A stretch of DNA of 64,000 bases from Megaustenia siamemsis. Lineage: Eukaryota > Mollusca > Gastropoda > Stylommatophora > Ariophantidae. Each line of letters begins with the position of its first letter. Within the stretch, counting starts at the first letter, position 1. Location: contig JAVIAB010000139.1 in assembly GCA_032433765.1 (NCBI GenBank), forward strand, positions 39,427,397 through 39,491,396, written 5' to 3'. This document shows, piece by piece, positions 20,397-30,551 of the stretch. The translations under genes and the position numbers were made by a program. Under the pieces are notes generated by a model, which saw only the letters and a program-made list of their open reading frames with translations, had not been told where the DNA came from and did not search any database.

Positions 20397-20631
20397 GATA
20401 GATGTGAGTTTAGCTCGTTATCCTAGAATAAAATTATTGCATGTGTAATGTCATGTATCTATTTTGTATAAACAAAGATATGTCTAAAAATGTCATACTT
20501 GCTAAGCTAAACTGAGAGGTCTTTCTGAAGATGGGGTTTGTAATGATTTTTGTTTTCTGAATTACTATTTTATTTGTAGATATTTTAACAGTACGTTTTC
20601 AATATTGTCAAATGCATATTCACAAGACATA

Positions 20632-20893
20632 AAAAAAGTAAAAGTAAAGTACCCCGTCACGCCAAGTGGCGTATAGGGAATATGGTGTTAGTGACCATAA
20701 ATTTTACAGACCTTCGGCACATGATTTTTGGGGTAATGTGGTCGGTATTACGCCCGTGCTGCTTTACTTTCCCAGAAAAAAAATCCTGTACCCATTAAAG
20801 GCTTGGTGAACCGGAAGCCTTCGGTTGGAATCGAACCCTACTTCTTGTCCTTTGTAGTCCAGTTCACTAACCACTGAGCTATCGCGGCTCCCC
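20632..20893 (-). mobile_element. tRNA-derived SINE, full length
   Basis: Complete main-family copy on the minus strand with A box, B box (GTTCGATTCC), body and ACTTTACTTTTACTTT tail. It lies between a perfect 13-bp target duplication, TTCACAAGACATA, at 20,619-20,631 and 20,894-20,906. It has few substitutions against the other copies, so it is one of the younger ones. The minus-strand frame at 20,764-21,078 overlaps it and is not a gene. Confidence 0.9.
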
Positions 20894-21319
20894 TTCACAA
20901 GACATAGTTTCCATACAAAACCTGGCGTAGCTAACCTTTGGTTCAAAAACGAATATCTGTGTGTTGTTTGTTTGTTATTAAGATCATCATCAATGCACAC
21001 CGAAGATGTCCATAGGCGCTTCGATTCCCCCTTCGAGAAAATCTTAGGAGAATACTGGCCAACGTGCACGAACTCCATAGCACGGCTGGGGGATCCACGG
21101 TGTGGGTAGTTTTTTTACTGACAATTGTGCCTTGGAAGCGGCCATATTTATGTTTTACTCTTTATTTTTAACTGCCAAGTTGCCTTTAACGTGCGGGAGT
21201 GTACTAGGGATATCATGTTTGTTGCCGTTATCCGAAATGGTTAGACATCTGATCTCACTACCCAAGGGATCAGGGGAGGTTAACGTCATAAAAAAACCAC
21301 TGATTAATTTCTCCTATTT

Positions 21320-21418
21320 TTTTGCAAAATCACCTCCGCTTTTTTGATTGGCTTTGAACCCGAGTCCTTCCTATCGTAAGGCCGCGGTTGCACCTCTAGA
21401 CCACCCAGTCCACCACCC
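21320..21418 (-). mobile_element. tRNA-derived SINE head, second family
   Basis: On the minus strand GGACTGGGTGGTCTAGAGGT (A box) and ACTCGGGTTCAAAGCC (B box) lie at tRNA-like spacing. It is the reversed counterpart of 9,160-9,265. A body may extend to about 21,095 but has no second copy to confirm it. Confidence 0.45.
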
Positions 21419-21489
21419 CCAGTAAATGATTGTAGTGTAGGAGCAGACGGTTAAAGTGTCTGGAACACTGTTAGAAAAAAGAACCAAAA

Positions 21490-21755
21490 ATGGTTATGGT
21501 TATGGAAGGCCATAACCATATCACTGCAAAGCATATCACTACAAACAAATTAAAATCCATAATTGCTCAACCGCCCGTGCCAGTGGAGTCATCCGAATTA
21601 CTAACTCGTCTCCCGAACAAAGAAAGGTAGCTGTAGTCCCCACCATAGCAGTCTCAGCACACGCCAAAAGTATAAGGCGAAACTGCACAGAAAGTGAACA
21701 CAGCCAACTGTTCCTTGTGATATGATATCATCGTTCATTGTAAACAATATAAGTA
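21490..21755 (+). repeat. Unnamed dispersed repeat, longest copy
   Basis: GGTTATGGTTATGGAAGGCC, AATTAAAATCCATAATTGC, CAACCGCCCGTGCCAGTGGA and CAGCACACGCCAAAAG match 6,236-6,385 (reversed) and 6,672-6,935. It ends where the inverted terminal repeat of the Penelope-like element begins, so it may be part of, or a landing site for, that element. Confidence 0.75.
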
Positions 21756-21759
21756 CACA

Positions 21760-23640
21760 CGGCCACATCCACACGTATGCGTATACATACGTGTGAAAAA
21801 GTGCGCATACAGCATACATCCCCGCAAGGGTCAACAATTAGGCCCGTGTGCATACACAACGCACATAGAATATACCAGAAGAATACAGGGTACCCGAAAG
21901 GAGGAAAGAGTGAGATGTCTCAGAGTGGGGTTCACTTAGAACATGTAAAAGGTAAGATACAGTGTAGTGCAGGTGGAAAATGTGTTGCCTTACACAAAAG
22001 TAAACAGCCCTGATACAAGAGATATAGGGGACAGCCGAAGTGTGGTCTAGTAGAGGAGAGCAGAGAATATCATATCATTTACATATACTAATGTGTTCAT
22101 ACATGAGCAAAAGAGTAGAGTGCAATTGGGAATGAGCATCTACATGCAAACTATGTGTATGAGTGTGATAATGGCTCGTGTGGTTAACGAAACCAATTTG
22201 GATATAAGGCGATTCCCTAAGGAGAGTCGGCTGCGGTAGCCGGAGGGGCAAAGGATAATGCCAGTGATGCGAATGTTGTTTTTGCCCTTGTGGCTTAGGA
22301 ATTGAAATGGGACGCCACTGGAGTGCTAGTATTCCACTGAACATACCGAAGACGTTCACAAAATTTGTCAGCTAAGCGTCCCCAGAATTGCCATTATAAG
22401 TCATGTGGCATCGTTCGCATATAATGGCATAAATGATATATCGGGACACACATATGAAGCTATTCTTGATCTCGAACCGTTCATTGATGAATAATATAGA
22501 GTCGGTGTGGAGCACAAAACTGAGTACATAAGCACCACAGGTAATACAATCACGTCCACAGGGGAACGCACCCATGTGTTTATGGGCGGAGTGAGGGAGA
22601 CGGTTACTGATCAGAATGCTTCTTAAATTCTTGTCACGTTTGAAGGAGCCCATATGAAGATCATGGAAAAGTAGACGTGAAGTGGATCAAAGTAGAAATT
22701 TGGACGGTAACGATTGAGTATTCTCACAGAAGCTAAGTTGAGAGTACGGTAGATTACGATAGGTATTGTACTATCAGAAAGGTGGGAGGCGGTTGGAAGG
22801 ATTGAGTGCATCGGGACGAAAGATAAAGAGAACACGTATGAAGGCAGATTGGAGGATCGAATCTGGATAAAGTCGGCAGCTAAAGAAGCCTAACAGAAGG
22901 TGAGCCTGTTGGATGAAAACCTGGTCGTCTTTACAGATACCACGAAGACACAATATCTGAGAAAACTGTTTAGAATCACGACATGAAGGTGGGTGGGATG
23001 AAGTGTAGAGATAGTGAGACGAATAAGAGCGGCAGTATCAACAGATGGGTGTTGCCTTTGGTCAAGAAAGAACCGTAGAGTCCGGAGGCCATCGGAGTGA
23101 AGGATAGACGTGTAAAAAGAACAAACGCCGAGGACAAAAAGTCGGTATTAGCGATCACGGGAGAGAGAGATGGAAGAGAAGATTTTCAAGGCATGATTCG
23201 TGTCTTTGACATAGAAGGGAAGAGTAGCCACAATGAGTTGGAAGACACTGTCCAGATAGTCAGATATGTGTTCGGTTGGGCAAGCACACGCTGTCACAAT
23301 AGGACGAATTGGGTTGTTGAGCTTGTGAATTGTAGATAGCTTGTAGAAGGATGGCTTGCCAAGGCCTATTGCTATTCGGGATAATGAGGAGGGACGCGCT
23401 AGGTGGAAGGAGATTGCCTTGGATCAGTTCCTTGATGGTAGAACGGGCCTGCTTGTTGTGGCGGGCAATGGGGTCGTCAGAACGGGATTTATAAAAAGTG
23501 GTACCGGATAACTGTCTGGTGGTACATAAAATGTACAAGTCTTAGTCCTAGGTGTAAATACTTCTAGATATGTATGCTGTTTGCGCACTTTCCACATGTA
23601 TGTGTACGCATACTTTGGGTGTAGTCGTGTATGTATGTAT
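21760..23640 (-). mobile_element. Penelope-like retroelement, decayed, with inverted terminal repeats
   Basis: A minus-strand element carrying Penelope RT and GIY-YIG remnants is bracketed by inverted repeats of about 70 bp. The right end (plus strand, from about 23,570) reads TGTATGCTGTTTGCGCACTT, TGTACGCATACTTTGGGTG. The left end (minus strand, up to about 21,840) reads TGTATGCTGTATGCGCACTT, TATACGCATACGTGTGGATG. Penelope elements are known for terminal pseudo-LTRs that may be direct or inverted. The outer boundary is uncertain because the right side runs into TATG repeats. Confidence 0.65.
22200..23538 (-). pseudogene. Penelope-like RT plus GIY-YIG endonuclease, internally deleted
   Basis: In order on the minus strand: RHNKQARSTIKELIQGNLLP and PPSASLLI (N-terminal Penelope block); YLDS...VATLPFYVKDT; LFVLGVCSFYTSI (start of the RT palm); then, after a junction near 23,000-23,020, FIQQAHLLLGFF and YPDSILQSAF (RT thumb side); RILNRYRPNFYF; FKRDKNLRSILISNRLP; the zinc-knuckle-like FPCGRDCITCG; FICVSRYIIYAIICERCHMTY and, after a frameshift near 22,375, GRLADKFCERLRYV and TPVASHFNS (GIY-YIG domain). 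The RT catalytic segment with its Asp pair is not present, the YIG motif is altered to NGN, and stops and shifts are frequent. Inactive. Confidence 0.7.
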
Positions 23641-23687
23641 GTATGTATGTATGTATGTATGTATGTATCTGCATACATATATGTGTG

Positions 23688-23739
<52 letters not shown>

Positions 23740-23842
23740 CCTGTTTATATATCTATATGTGTATTTGTATTTACATTGTATATGTACATATACATATATA
23801 TATATATATATATGTATTTACATTGTATATGTGCATATGTAC

Positions 23843-23890
<48 letters not shown>
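23625..23890. repeat. Microsatellite cluster: (TATG)n, (AT)n, (GT)n
   Basis: TATG repeats at 23,628-23,668, AT tracts at 23,692-23,735 and 23,795-23,812 and near 23,848-23,873, and a GT tract to 23,895. Two near-identical TTTACATTGTATATGT blocks separate them. Poly Tyr-Ile frames here are artefacts. Confidence 0.95.
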
Positions 23891-23896
<6 letters not shown>

Positions 23897-24244
23897 TCTT
23901 GAACGGTTGTTTATACTATGATAGGTATAGACATTGCTGGCGGCATTATAGTTGAGGTAAACTATAAAATATCATCCCCCCCCCGCCCACATATTTTTAG
24001 AACTCTTCCATCTTTTTTTTTTGGCTCTCCCATTAACTAGCCAACTATACCGGGTATCCTGCGTGGACTAGACATCGTTCATTTTCCTCCTGGCATCAAC
24101 GCATTTCGCAGGGAAGACATTTTTATTTCTCATTCTAGCTCGAAATTATTTTATTTTAGATATTTTATTATTAGTTAGCTAGGTTGGGAACATTTATTTA
24201 CTTACATATGTGTATGCATATGTGTGTGTATGCGTGTTTGTTAG

Positions 24245-24345
24245 TGATCTTTTGTTACTGCCGAAGGCCTTTGAGCCTAAACGTCGTTTAAATTTGTGCC
24301 GTTCATTAGTTACATAAAGCTTTAACTATACTATTTTATTTATTT
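24245..24345 (+). ncRNA. Degenerate hammerhead-ribozyme-like repeat
   Basis: GTTACTGCCGAAGGCCTTTG followed by AGCCTAAACGTCG. Compared with a hammerhead core, CTGATGA is altered to CTGCCGA, GGC/GCC can form stem II, and GAAAC is altered to TAAAC. Downstream TTACATAAAGCTTTAACTAT matches the block after the copy at 7,525. It lies about 600 bp outside the Penelope-like element. Likely an inactive relic. Confidence 0.4.
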
Positions 24346-24494
24346 TGTTCATTTCTCCTTCTCAAAAATAAAACACTAAAGTCGGAGGTGTTGGGCTAAA
24401 AGGTACAGATATGACATTTCTACTACACAAACTACAACACAATGCATCTGCGCCTACCTAACGTCCTTAGATGACGGATGATGAAAAGGTCTAT

Positions 24495-25238
24495 AAATTT
24501 CATTTAGAAGTCATCCGGTTGTAAGAAAGCAACAAAACGGGTCTCAGTCTGAATAGTAAGAAAACAGAAGTAATGGTCATAGCAAAGAAACAATCATCAC
24601 CATCATGCAGCATAAAAATAAAGAGGACAAATCTGAAACAAGTGCGACACGTCAAATACTTGGGCACAATAATAATATCAGATGAAAGATTCACTACAGA
24701 AATAAAATTCAGCATAGCTCAGACCAAAATAGCATTTCAGAAAATGAAAAATATCTTATGCATCAAAACTATGTCAATATAATTGAGAAAGAAAGTTCAT
24801 CGGTGCTATCTAGAACCAATTCTGACCTATGGAAGCGAATCATGGACAGTAGACAAACACATTAAGATATGTTTATAGACCACAGAGATGGAGGTTTCTC
24901 AGAAGAATGTTAAATGTTCACTGGACAACTAAAAAGACCAACGAGGAAATTCTCAAAGAGGCCAACACAAAAAGGGAACTCATAAAAAACATAAAAAAAG
25001 AAACAATTAACATTTTTCGGGCACATCATGAAAAGAGGAAAGTTGGAATACTTGGTTACAACTGGCAAAATAAAATGAAAAAGAGATCGCGGACGAAAAA
25101 GAGAGAACATACCGGATAGCTTTGTGTCATGGAATGGAAAACAGTCCACAATAGAAGTGACATTATGCACTGTAGATAGAAGATTGTGGAAGCACATGGT
25201 CGCCTACGCCAACCGGTATGGCACATGATGATGATGAT
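24495..25238 (+). mobile_element. LINE 3' portion with RT C-terminal remnant and (GATGAT)n tail
   Basis: The plus-strand reading gives SKKTEVMVIAKKQSSPS, then VRHVKYLGTIIISDERFTTE (RT motif E region), YLEPILTYGSESWTVDKH, a frame-shifted LNVHWTTKKTNEEILKEANT, and the 3' end CGCCTACGCCAACCGG followed by (GATGAT). Two open pieces are 24,573-24,782 and 24,907-25,119. It is frame-shifted and lacks the catalytic RT motifs. The same family is found reversed at 26,735-27,830. Confidence 0.8.
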
Positions 25239-25384
25239 GAATCATTGGGTGAACGACAGAAGGAAAAAAAAATGTAATGCGAGTGTTTCAAGTTATATTA
25301 TACAATATAATTATATTATTATTATTATTATGACTGGTACTGCAGCTTAATAATCTATTATGTAGTTTCATAGCGACAATATTA

Positions 25385-25610
25385 TATCATCATTATCATC
25401 AATTACCATGCTTGCTGAAGCGAATGATCATATACCCCTACACACTTCTATCTCTACAGTTGGTAGGTAACATTCTGCTGTTTACATCCTACCAATTTAT
25501 TTCTTGTTGCCTGGGGATATTTTCTGTTCTTGTTTCCTTTGTCTCTTCTGTCCGCGACTTTCGGTTGTTGCTAATCGTTACATATCCAAAAATCGTTATT
25601 TTTCCCTGTT
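25385..25610 (-). mobile_element. LINE 3' end fragment
   Basis: Read on the minus strand it ends AGCAAGCATGGTAATTGATG then ATAATGATGAT, a degraded (GATGAT)n tail. Upstream RGRKRQRKQEQKI resembles the Arg/Lys-rich stretch before the 3' ends of the other LINE copies. Confidence 0.5.
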
Positions 25611-25669
25611 TGTAATAAGCTTTTCATTGTGCAATTACCTCATAGCTCTATAAGGTATTATCAACGTTC

Positions 25670-25840
25670 TTATGTCAAACCACGCTTTTGTAGTCTCCAG
25701 AGATTGTTTGCGTCTGCTGCTTGTTTGTTTAGGATTCGCTTCCATGTGTCATCATTAGCTGTACATAGGAGACATCGAAGAACTCTCTTTCTTACTTCCA
25801 TTGACAAAGATTGATGTTCATTTTTTTCTTCATCTACTCC
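25670..25840 (-). mobile_element. Probable LINE coding remnant
   Basis: Minus-strand frame with SMEVRKRVLRCLL and DTWKRILNKQAADANN. VRKRVLRC is a recurrent string upstream of the LINE C-terminal region. The remainder does not match clearly. It may belong with the tail at 25,385-25,610. Confidence 0.35.
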
Positions 25841-26269
25841 TTTCGCTGCTTGAAAAACAAAACATGCTTTTCTGTGAGAAAAAAATAGCTGCTTATTCAA
25901 TATTTGATTATGTGATCTTATGTCTGTACAAAATGTGGCTTTACGTCTCTACGAAATGTGATCGTAAGTCTCTACAAAATGTAATCCTTATAGATTTGAG
26001 GACCTTGATGGCGCAATCTCAGTGATGCATCAAACAGAGAGAAGTGATGTTGGAAAATGATTGAGAGGGCAATAGTTTGTCTTGATCTTGTCGTACTCTT
26101 CTCCAGAATCTTGACGTTTCATTCCTGTAGTTTCTAGAGACATCTGCTCAATCAGTGCTATGTTTAGATTTCGTGTTTTCATTTCTTTAATGTTTCACAG
26201 TAAACAGATCGCGCTCATTTTTTTCTTTTTCGAAAATAGTAATGCTTCTTCTTCTTCTTCTTTCCTTCC
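25841..26269. other. Intergenic, nothing recognised
   Basis: AT-rich, with a short CTT run at 26,246-26,262. No supported feature. Confidence 0.4.
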
Positions 26270-26611
26270 TCATCTGCCTTTCAGCTTCGAGGGGAGATAT
26301 AATTTTCGGTCTTTTGCTCTTATGTTCGCCTCTGCTGCTGTTATGTTTCCTAGTGCTTCTAATATTCCATCGATCCATCTTTTTCGTGGTCGACCCTTGG
26401 GTCTGGTGATCTCACAACCTTTGTTGAAGGCTCGTTGTGTTGTGTTTTGATCTTTCTGCCTTGTCACGTGGCTAAACCATTTTATCTGTTGTTTCCTTAT
26501 ATATTCTATAGCGGGGGCTATTCCTAGCTTTTTTCTCAGTTCTTCATTTCTGATCCTATCTCGTTTCAGAATAGTAATGCTTGCATTCAGAAATACGTTT
26601 GATATATACAA
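26270..26611 (-). pseudogene. LINE C-terminal fragment (RTE-like tail)
   Basis: A 113-codon minus-strand frame: LKRDRIRNEELRKKLGIAP, AIEYIRKQQIKWFSHVTRQ, then TRPKGRPRKRWIDGILEAL. This is the C-terminal region after the RT of a LINE group, with the usual KWFxHxxR and GRPxKRWxDGI signatures. Only the end of the ORF is present. The first dozen residues are probably flank. A second, more decayed copy is at 2,250-2,550. Confidence 0.75.
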
Positions 26612-26734
26612 TCTAGATTTATTATGTGTTTGTTTTTTAACAACGTACTTTTCAAAATATTTAACATGCTAAAAAAATTGTGATACAATTAATATAACAA
26701 TGCATATGTTGCATTCATATCAATTAGTGCCATA

Positions 26735-27830
26735 CCGGTTGTCGTAGGCGATCATGTAGTTATACAAATCTCTATCCACAGAGCATCGTATAAATTATGT
26801 TGTTGGCTGTTGTTCGTGCCACGACTCCAATCTTTCTAGTATCTTCTCTCTTTGTAGTCACTGATCTCTCATTCCCTGTATTTTGCCAGTTGTAAACAAG
26901 TATTCCAACTTTCCTCTTCTCATAACTTGCCCGCAAATATCAATTTGTTACTTTCTAATATTTTTCGAGTAAAAAAAAACGTAAAGAGCCCCGTCACGCC
27001 TTTGGCGTATAGGGAATATGGTGTTAGTGACCATAATTTTTACAAACCTTCGGCACATGATTTTTGGGGTAATGTGGTCGGTATTACGCCCATGCCGCTT
27101 AACCTTCCTAGAAAAAAATCCGGTACCTTTTTAAAGCTGGGTGAACCCGGAAGCCGCCGGTTGGGATCGAACCCAACCTCTTGTCCCTTGTAGTCCAGTT
27201 AACTAACCACTGAGCTATCGCGGCTCCCCAATATTTTTAGAGGTTGCCTTTTTTGTGTTTGACAATTTCCTCGTTGGTCTTTTTTTTTTTTTTCCCGGTA
27301 AACTTTCAACGTTTTCTTCTGAGAAACCCCATCTCTGTGGCCTATAAACATCTCTTAATGTGTTTGTCTACTTCCATGATTCGTTCCATATGTCAGAATT
27401 GGCTCTATATAGCGCCGATGAACTCTCTTTCTCAATTTTATTGGCATAGATTTGTTGCATAAGATGTTTTTCATTTTCTGAAATGCTATTTTGGCCTGAG
27501 CTATTCTGCTTTTTATTTATGTGATGCATCTGCCATCTGATGTTATTATTGTGCCCGAGTATTTTACGCGTTGCACATGTTTCAGATTTGTCCTGTTTAT
27601 TGTTATGCTGCATGATGGTGATGATTGTTTCTTCGATATGGCCATTACTTCTGTTTTTTTACTATGAAGACTGAGACCTTTCTTGTTGTCCTCTTTCACT
27701 ATTACGTCTAACATTTCTTGTAATTCATTCTCCGTCTCTGATATAAAGGTTGTGACATCCATATAAGGCACATTGTTTGTTTTGTCGCTGATGACTTTAT
27801 ACAAATACAAAAAAATGTCATTTACCAGAT
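26735..27830 (-). mobile_element. LINE 3' portion, interrupted by a SINE
   Basis: Minus-strand copy of the family at 24,495-25,238. From 27,810 down it reads TFISETENELQEMLDVIV, LSLHSKKTEVMAISKKQSSP and VQRVKYSGTIITSDGRC, then after frameshifts the C-terminal region, and near 26,735-26,930 the 3' end (GAGAAGAGGAAAGTTGGAAT, GATCGCCTACGACAACCGG). The SINE at 26,970-27,229 splits it. No catalytic RT motif is retained. Confidence 0.8.
26970..27229 (-). mobile_element. tRNA-derived SINE nested in a LINE
   Basis: Full main-family copy on the minus strand (head GGGAGCCGCGATAGCTCAGT, B box GTTCGATCCC, body, CTTTACG tail with poly-T). Flanks AATATTTTTCGAG (26,957-26,969) and AATATTTTTAGAG (27,230-27,242) are a 13-bp target duplication with one mismatch. 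The host LINE sequence resumes on both sides. Confidence 0.9.
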
Positions 27831-28484
27831 AACATAATAATCAAACATACTTCATTAGTTCTAAATTAGGAGGCCTCGTTCTTCTTTATTTTCATGTTAT
27901 CGTTAACAATTTACCTTCCATGAATGCTTAGCTAACCATTAAAAGAAATATGAGTGAAGAAATATAGCGAGTTAATTTACTCATTTTCTAAATTGATATC
28001 GGATGGTCATTACCTGAACCTACTCCAAATAGTGTAAGATAACGGATCATGCGAAAGTACTTGGTCGCGGAGGTCATTTCCAACTTCCTGAAGTCATGTG
28101 ACTTGTGAAAATGTATTTTCTAAAATGATGAGGGATTTATAACATATCAATCCAACTACGCAATGTGAAATACAAAATGAAGACTCCTTTAACTTGTACT
28201 AAATATTCAAAATACAAACACCATTTAAAAAATAATTCTTATCTTTAAAAAAAATCACATTTCATTTAACCTCATCATTAAAGAAGTTTTGACTTCCTTT
28301 TGTGTGAGATGATTCCACCACATTTGGCCAAATTGCGAAAGAAAGTAATTAAATAACAGACGTTCATTAATAAATTTTAAGCAACGGGACTTTTGTAAAT
28401 TGTTTGCGTCTTACCTTTTGTAAAGTTCCCCGACGCAACAGGCTTGATAGACTTGTCCACAGCTTTTCGGAGTCCCTACAGAAA
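27831..28484. other. Intergenic, left flank of the satellite
   Basis: AT-rich DNA with no repeat recognised. The satellite begins at about 28,485 without a visible mobile-element boundary. Confidence 0.5.
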
Positions 28485-30539
28485 ATCTATTGGCCATTAA
28501 CTAAGTTTAAACCACCTCTAGTGGGCTTTAACTAAGTCTACACCGCCTCTAGTGGGTTTTAACTTAGTTTACACCGCCTCTAGTGGGCTTTAACTTAGTT
28601 TACACCGCCTCTAGTGGGCTTTAACTTAGTTTACACCGTCTCTAGTAGGTTTTAACTAAGTTTAAGCCACCTCTAGTGAGCTTTAACTAAGTCTACACCG
28701 CCTCTAGCGGGTTTTAACTAAGTTTAACCCACTTCTAGTGGGCTTTAACTAGGTTTAAACCACGTCTAATGGACATTCACTAAGTTTACACCGACTCTAT
28801 TGGGCTTTTACTAAGTTTACACCGACTCTGGTGGGTTTTAACTAAGTTTACACCGCCTCTAGTGAGATTTAATTTAACACCGCCATTAATGGCACTTAGC
28901 TAAGTTTACACCGACTCTAGTGGAATTTAGCTAAGTTTACACCGCCTCTAGTGAGATTTAATTGAACACCGACTCTAGTGGCATTTAGTTAAGTTTACAC
29001 CGCCTCTAGTGAAATTTAATTTAACACCGACTCTAGTGGAATGTAGCTAAGTTTACACCGTCTCTAGTGGCATTTAGTTATGTTTACACCGCCTCTAGTG
29101 GCATTTAGCTAAGTTTACACCGCCTCTAGTGGCATTTAGCTAAGTTTACACCGCCTCTGGTGAGATATAATTGAACACCGCCTCTAGTGGCATTTAGCTA
29201 AGTTTACACAGCCTCTAGTGACATTTAATTTAACACCGCCTTTAGTGGAATTTAGCAAAGTTTACACCGTCTCTAGTGGCATTTAGCTAAGTTTACACCG
29301 CCTCTAGTGAGATTTAATTTAACACCGCATCGAGTGGCATTTAGCTAAGTTTACACCGCCACTAGTGACATTTAATTTAACACCGCCTCTAGTGGCATTT
29401 AGCTACGTTTACACCGCCTCTAGTGGCATGTAGCTAAGTTTACACCGCCTCTAATTGCATTTAATTTAACACCGCCTCTAGTGGCATTTAGCTAAGTTTA
29501 CACCGTCTCTAGTGGCATTTAGCTAAGTTTACACCGCGTCTAGTGGCACTTAATTTAACACCGCCTCTAGTGGCATTTAGCTAAGTTTACGCCGCCTCTA
29601 GTGTCATTTAATTTATCATCGCCTTTGGTGGCATGTAGCTAAGTTTACACCGCCTCTAGTGGCATGTAGCTAAGCTTACACCGCCTCTAGTGGTATGTAG
29701 CTAAGCTTACGCCGCCTCTAGTGGCATGTAGCTAAACTTACACCGCCTCTAGTGGCATGTAGATAAGTTTACACCGCCTATAGCGGCATGTAACTAAGTT
29801 TACACCGTCTCTAGCGGCATGTATCTAAGTTACACCTCCTCTAGTGGCATGTAGCTAAGTTTACACCGCCTCTAGTGGCATGTAGCTAAGTTTACACCGC
29901 CTCTAGTGGCATGTAGCTAAGTTTACACCGCCTCTAGTGGCATGTAGCTAAGGTTACACCTCCTCTAGTGGCATGTAGCTAAGTTTACACCGCCTCTAGC
30001 GGCATGTAACTAAGTTTACACCGCCTCTAGTGGTATTTAACTAAATTTACACCGTCTCTAGCGGCATGTAGCTAAGTTTACACCTCCTCTAGTGGCATGT
30101 AGCTAAGTTTACACCGCCTCTAGTGGCATGTAGCTAAGTTTACACCGCCTCTAGTGGCATGTAACTAAGTTTACACCGCCTCTAGTGGCATTTAGCTAAG
30201 TTTACACCGCCTCTGGTGAGATTTAATTGAACACCGCCTCTGGTGGCATTTAGCTAAGTTTACACAGCCTCTAGTGACATTTAATTTAACACCGCCTTTA
30301 GTGGAATTTAGCAAAGTTTACACCGTCTCTAGTGGCATTTAGCTAAGTTTACACCGCCTCTAGTGATATTTAATTTAACACCGCATCGAGTGGCATTTAG
30401 CTACGTTTACACCGCCTCTAGTGGCATGTAGCTAAGTTTACACCACCTCTAGTGGCATTTAATTTAACACCGCCTCTAGTGGCATTTAGCTAAGTTTACA
30501 CCGTCTCTAGTGGCATTTAGCTAAGTTTACACCTTCTCT
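28485..30539. repeat. Satellite array, left block (31-bp monomer)
   Basis: Tandem monomers with a CACCGCCTCTAGTGGCA core followed by TGTAGCTAAGTTTA-like spacer; the standard unit is 31 bp. The first 370 bp are divergent (GGGCTTTAACTAAGT, GGGTTTTAACTTAGT spacers; GTCTACACC), after which units become uniform. In 28,860-29,640 and 30,190-30,539 many units have a TTTAATTTAACACC spacer and are 27 bp. No frame stays open because the monomers carry TAG and TAA in several frames. A continuation lies beyond the LINE at 33,777. Confidence 0.98.
30530..30539. repeat. Target-site duplication of the full-length LINE, 3' side
   Basis: CACCTTCTCT, perfect match to 33,767-33,776. Both belong to a satellite monomer. 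Confidence 0.9.
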
Positions 30540-30551
30540 CTCTTTTACCTT

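Noticed and set aside
23570..23955. Frames of 110 and 124 codons rich in Tyr, Ile, Val and Cys
   Set aside because: They run through TATG, AT and GT microsatellites and have no domain.
1534..27229. SINE heads as functional tRNA genes
   Set aside because: A and B boxes are present, but each is fused to the same non-tRNA body and poly-T/ACTTT tail with target duplications. They are SINEs, and I see no acceptor stem closing the head.
24495..27830. A-to-G bias between the other two related LINE copies
   Set aside because: These copies are too diverged and frame-shifted for a reliable hand count, so no claim is made.
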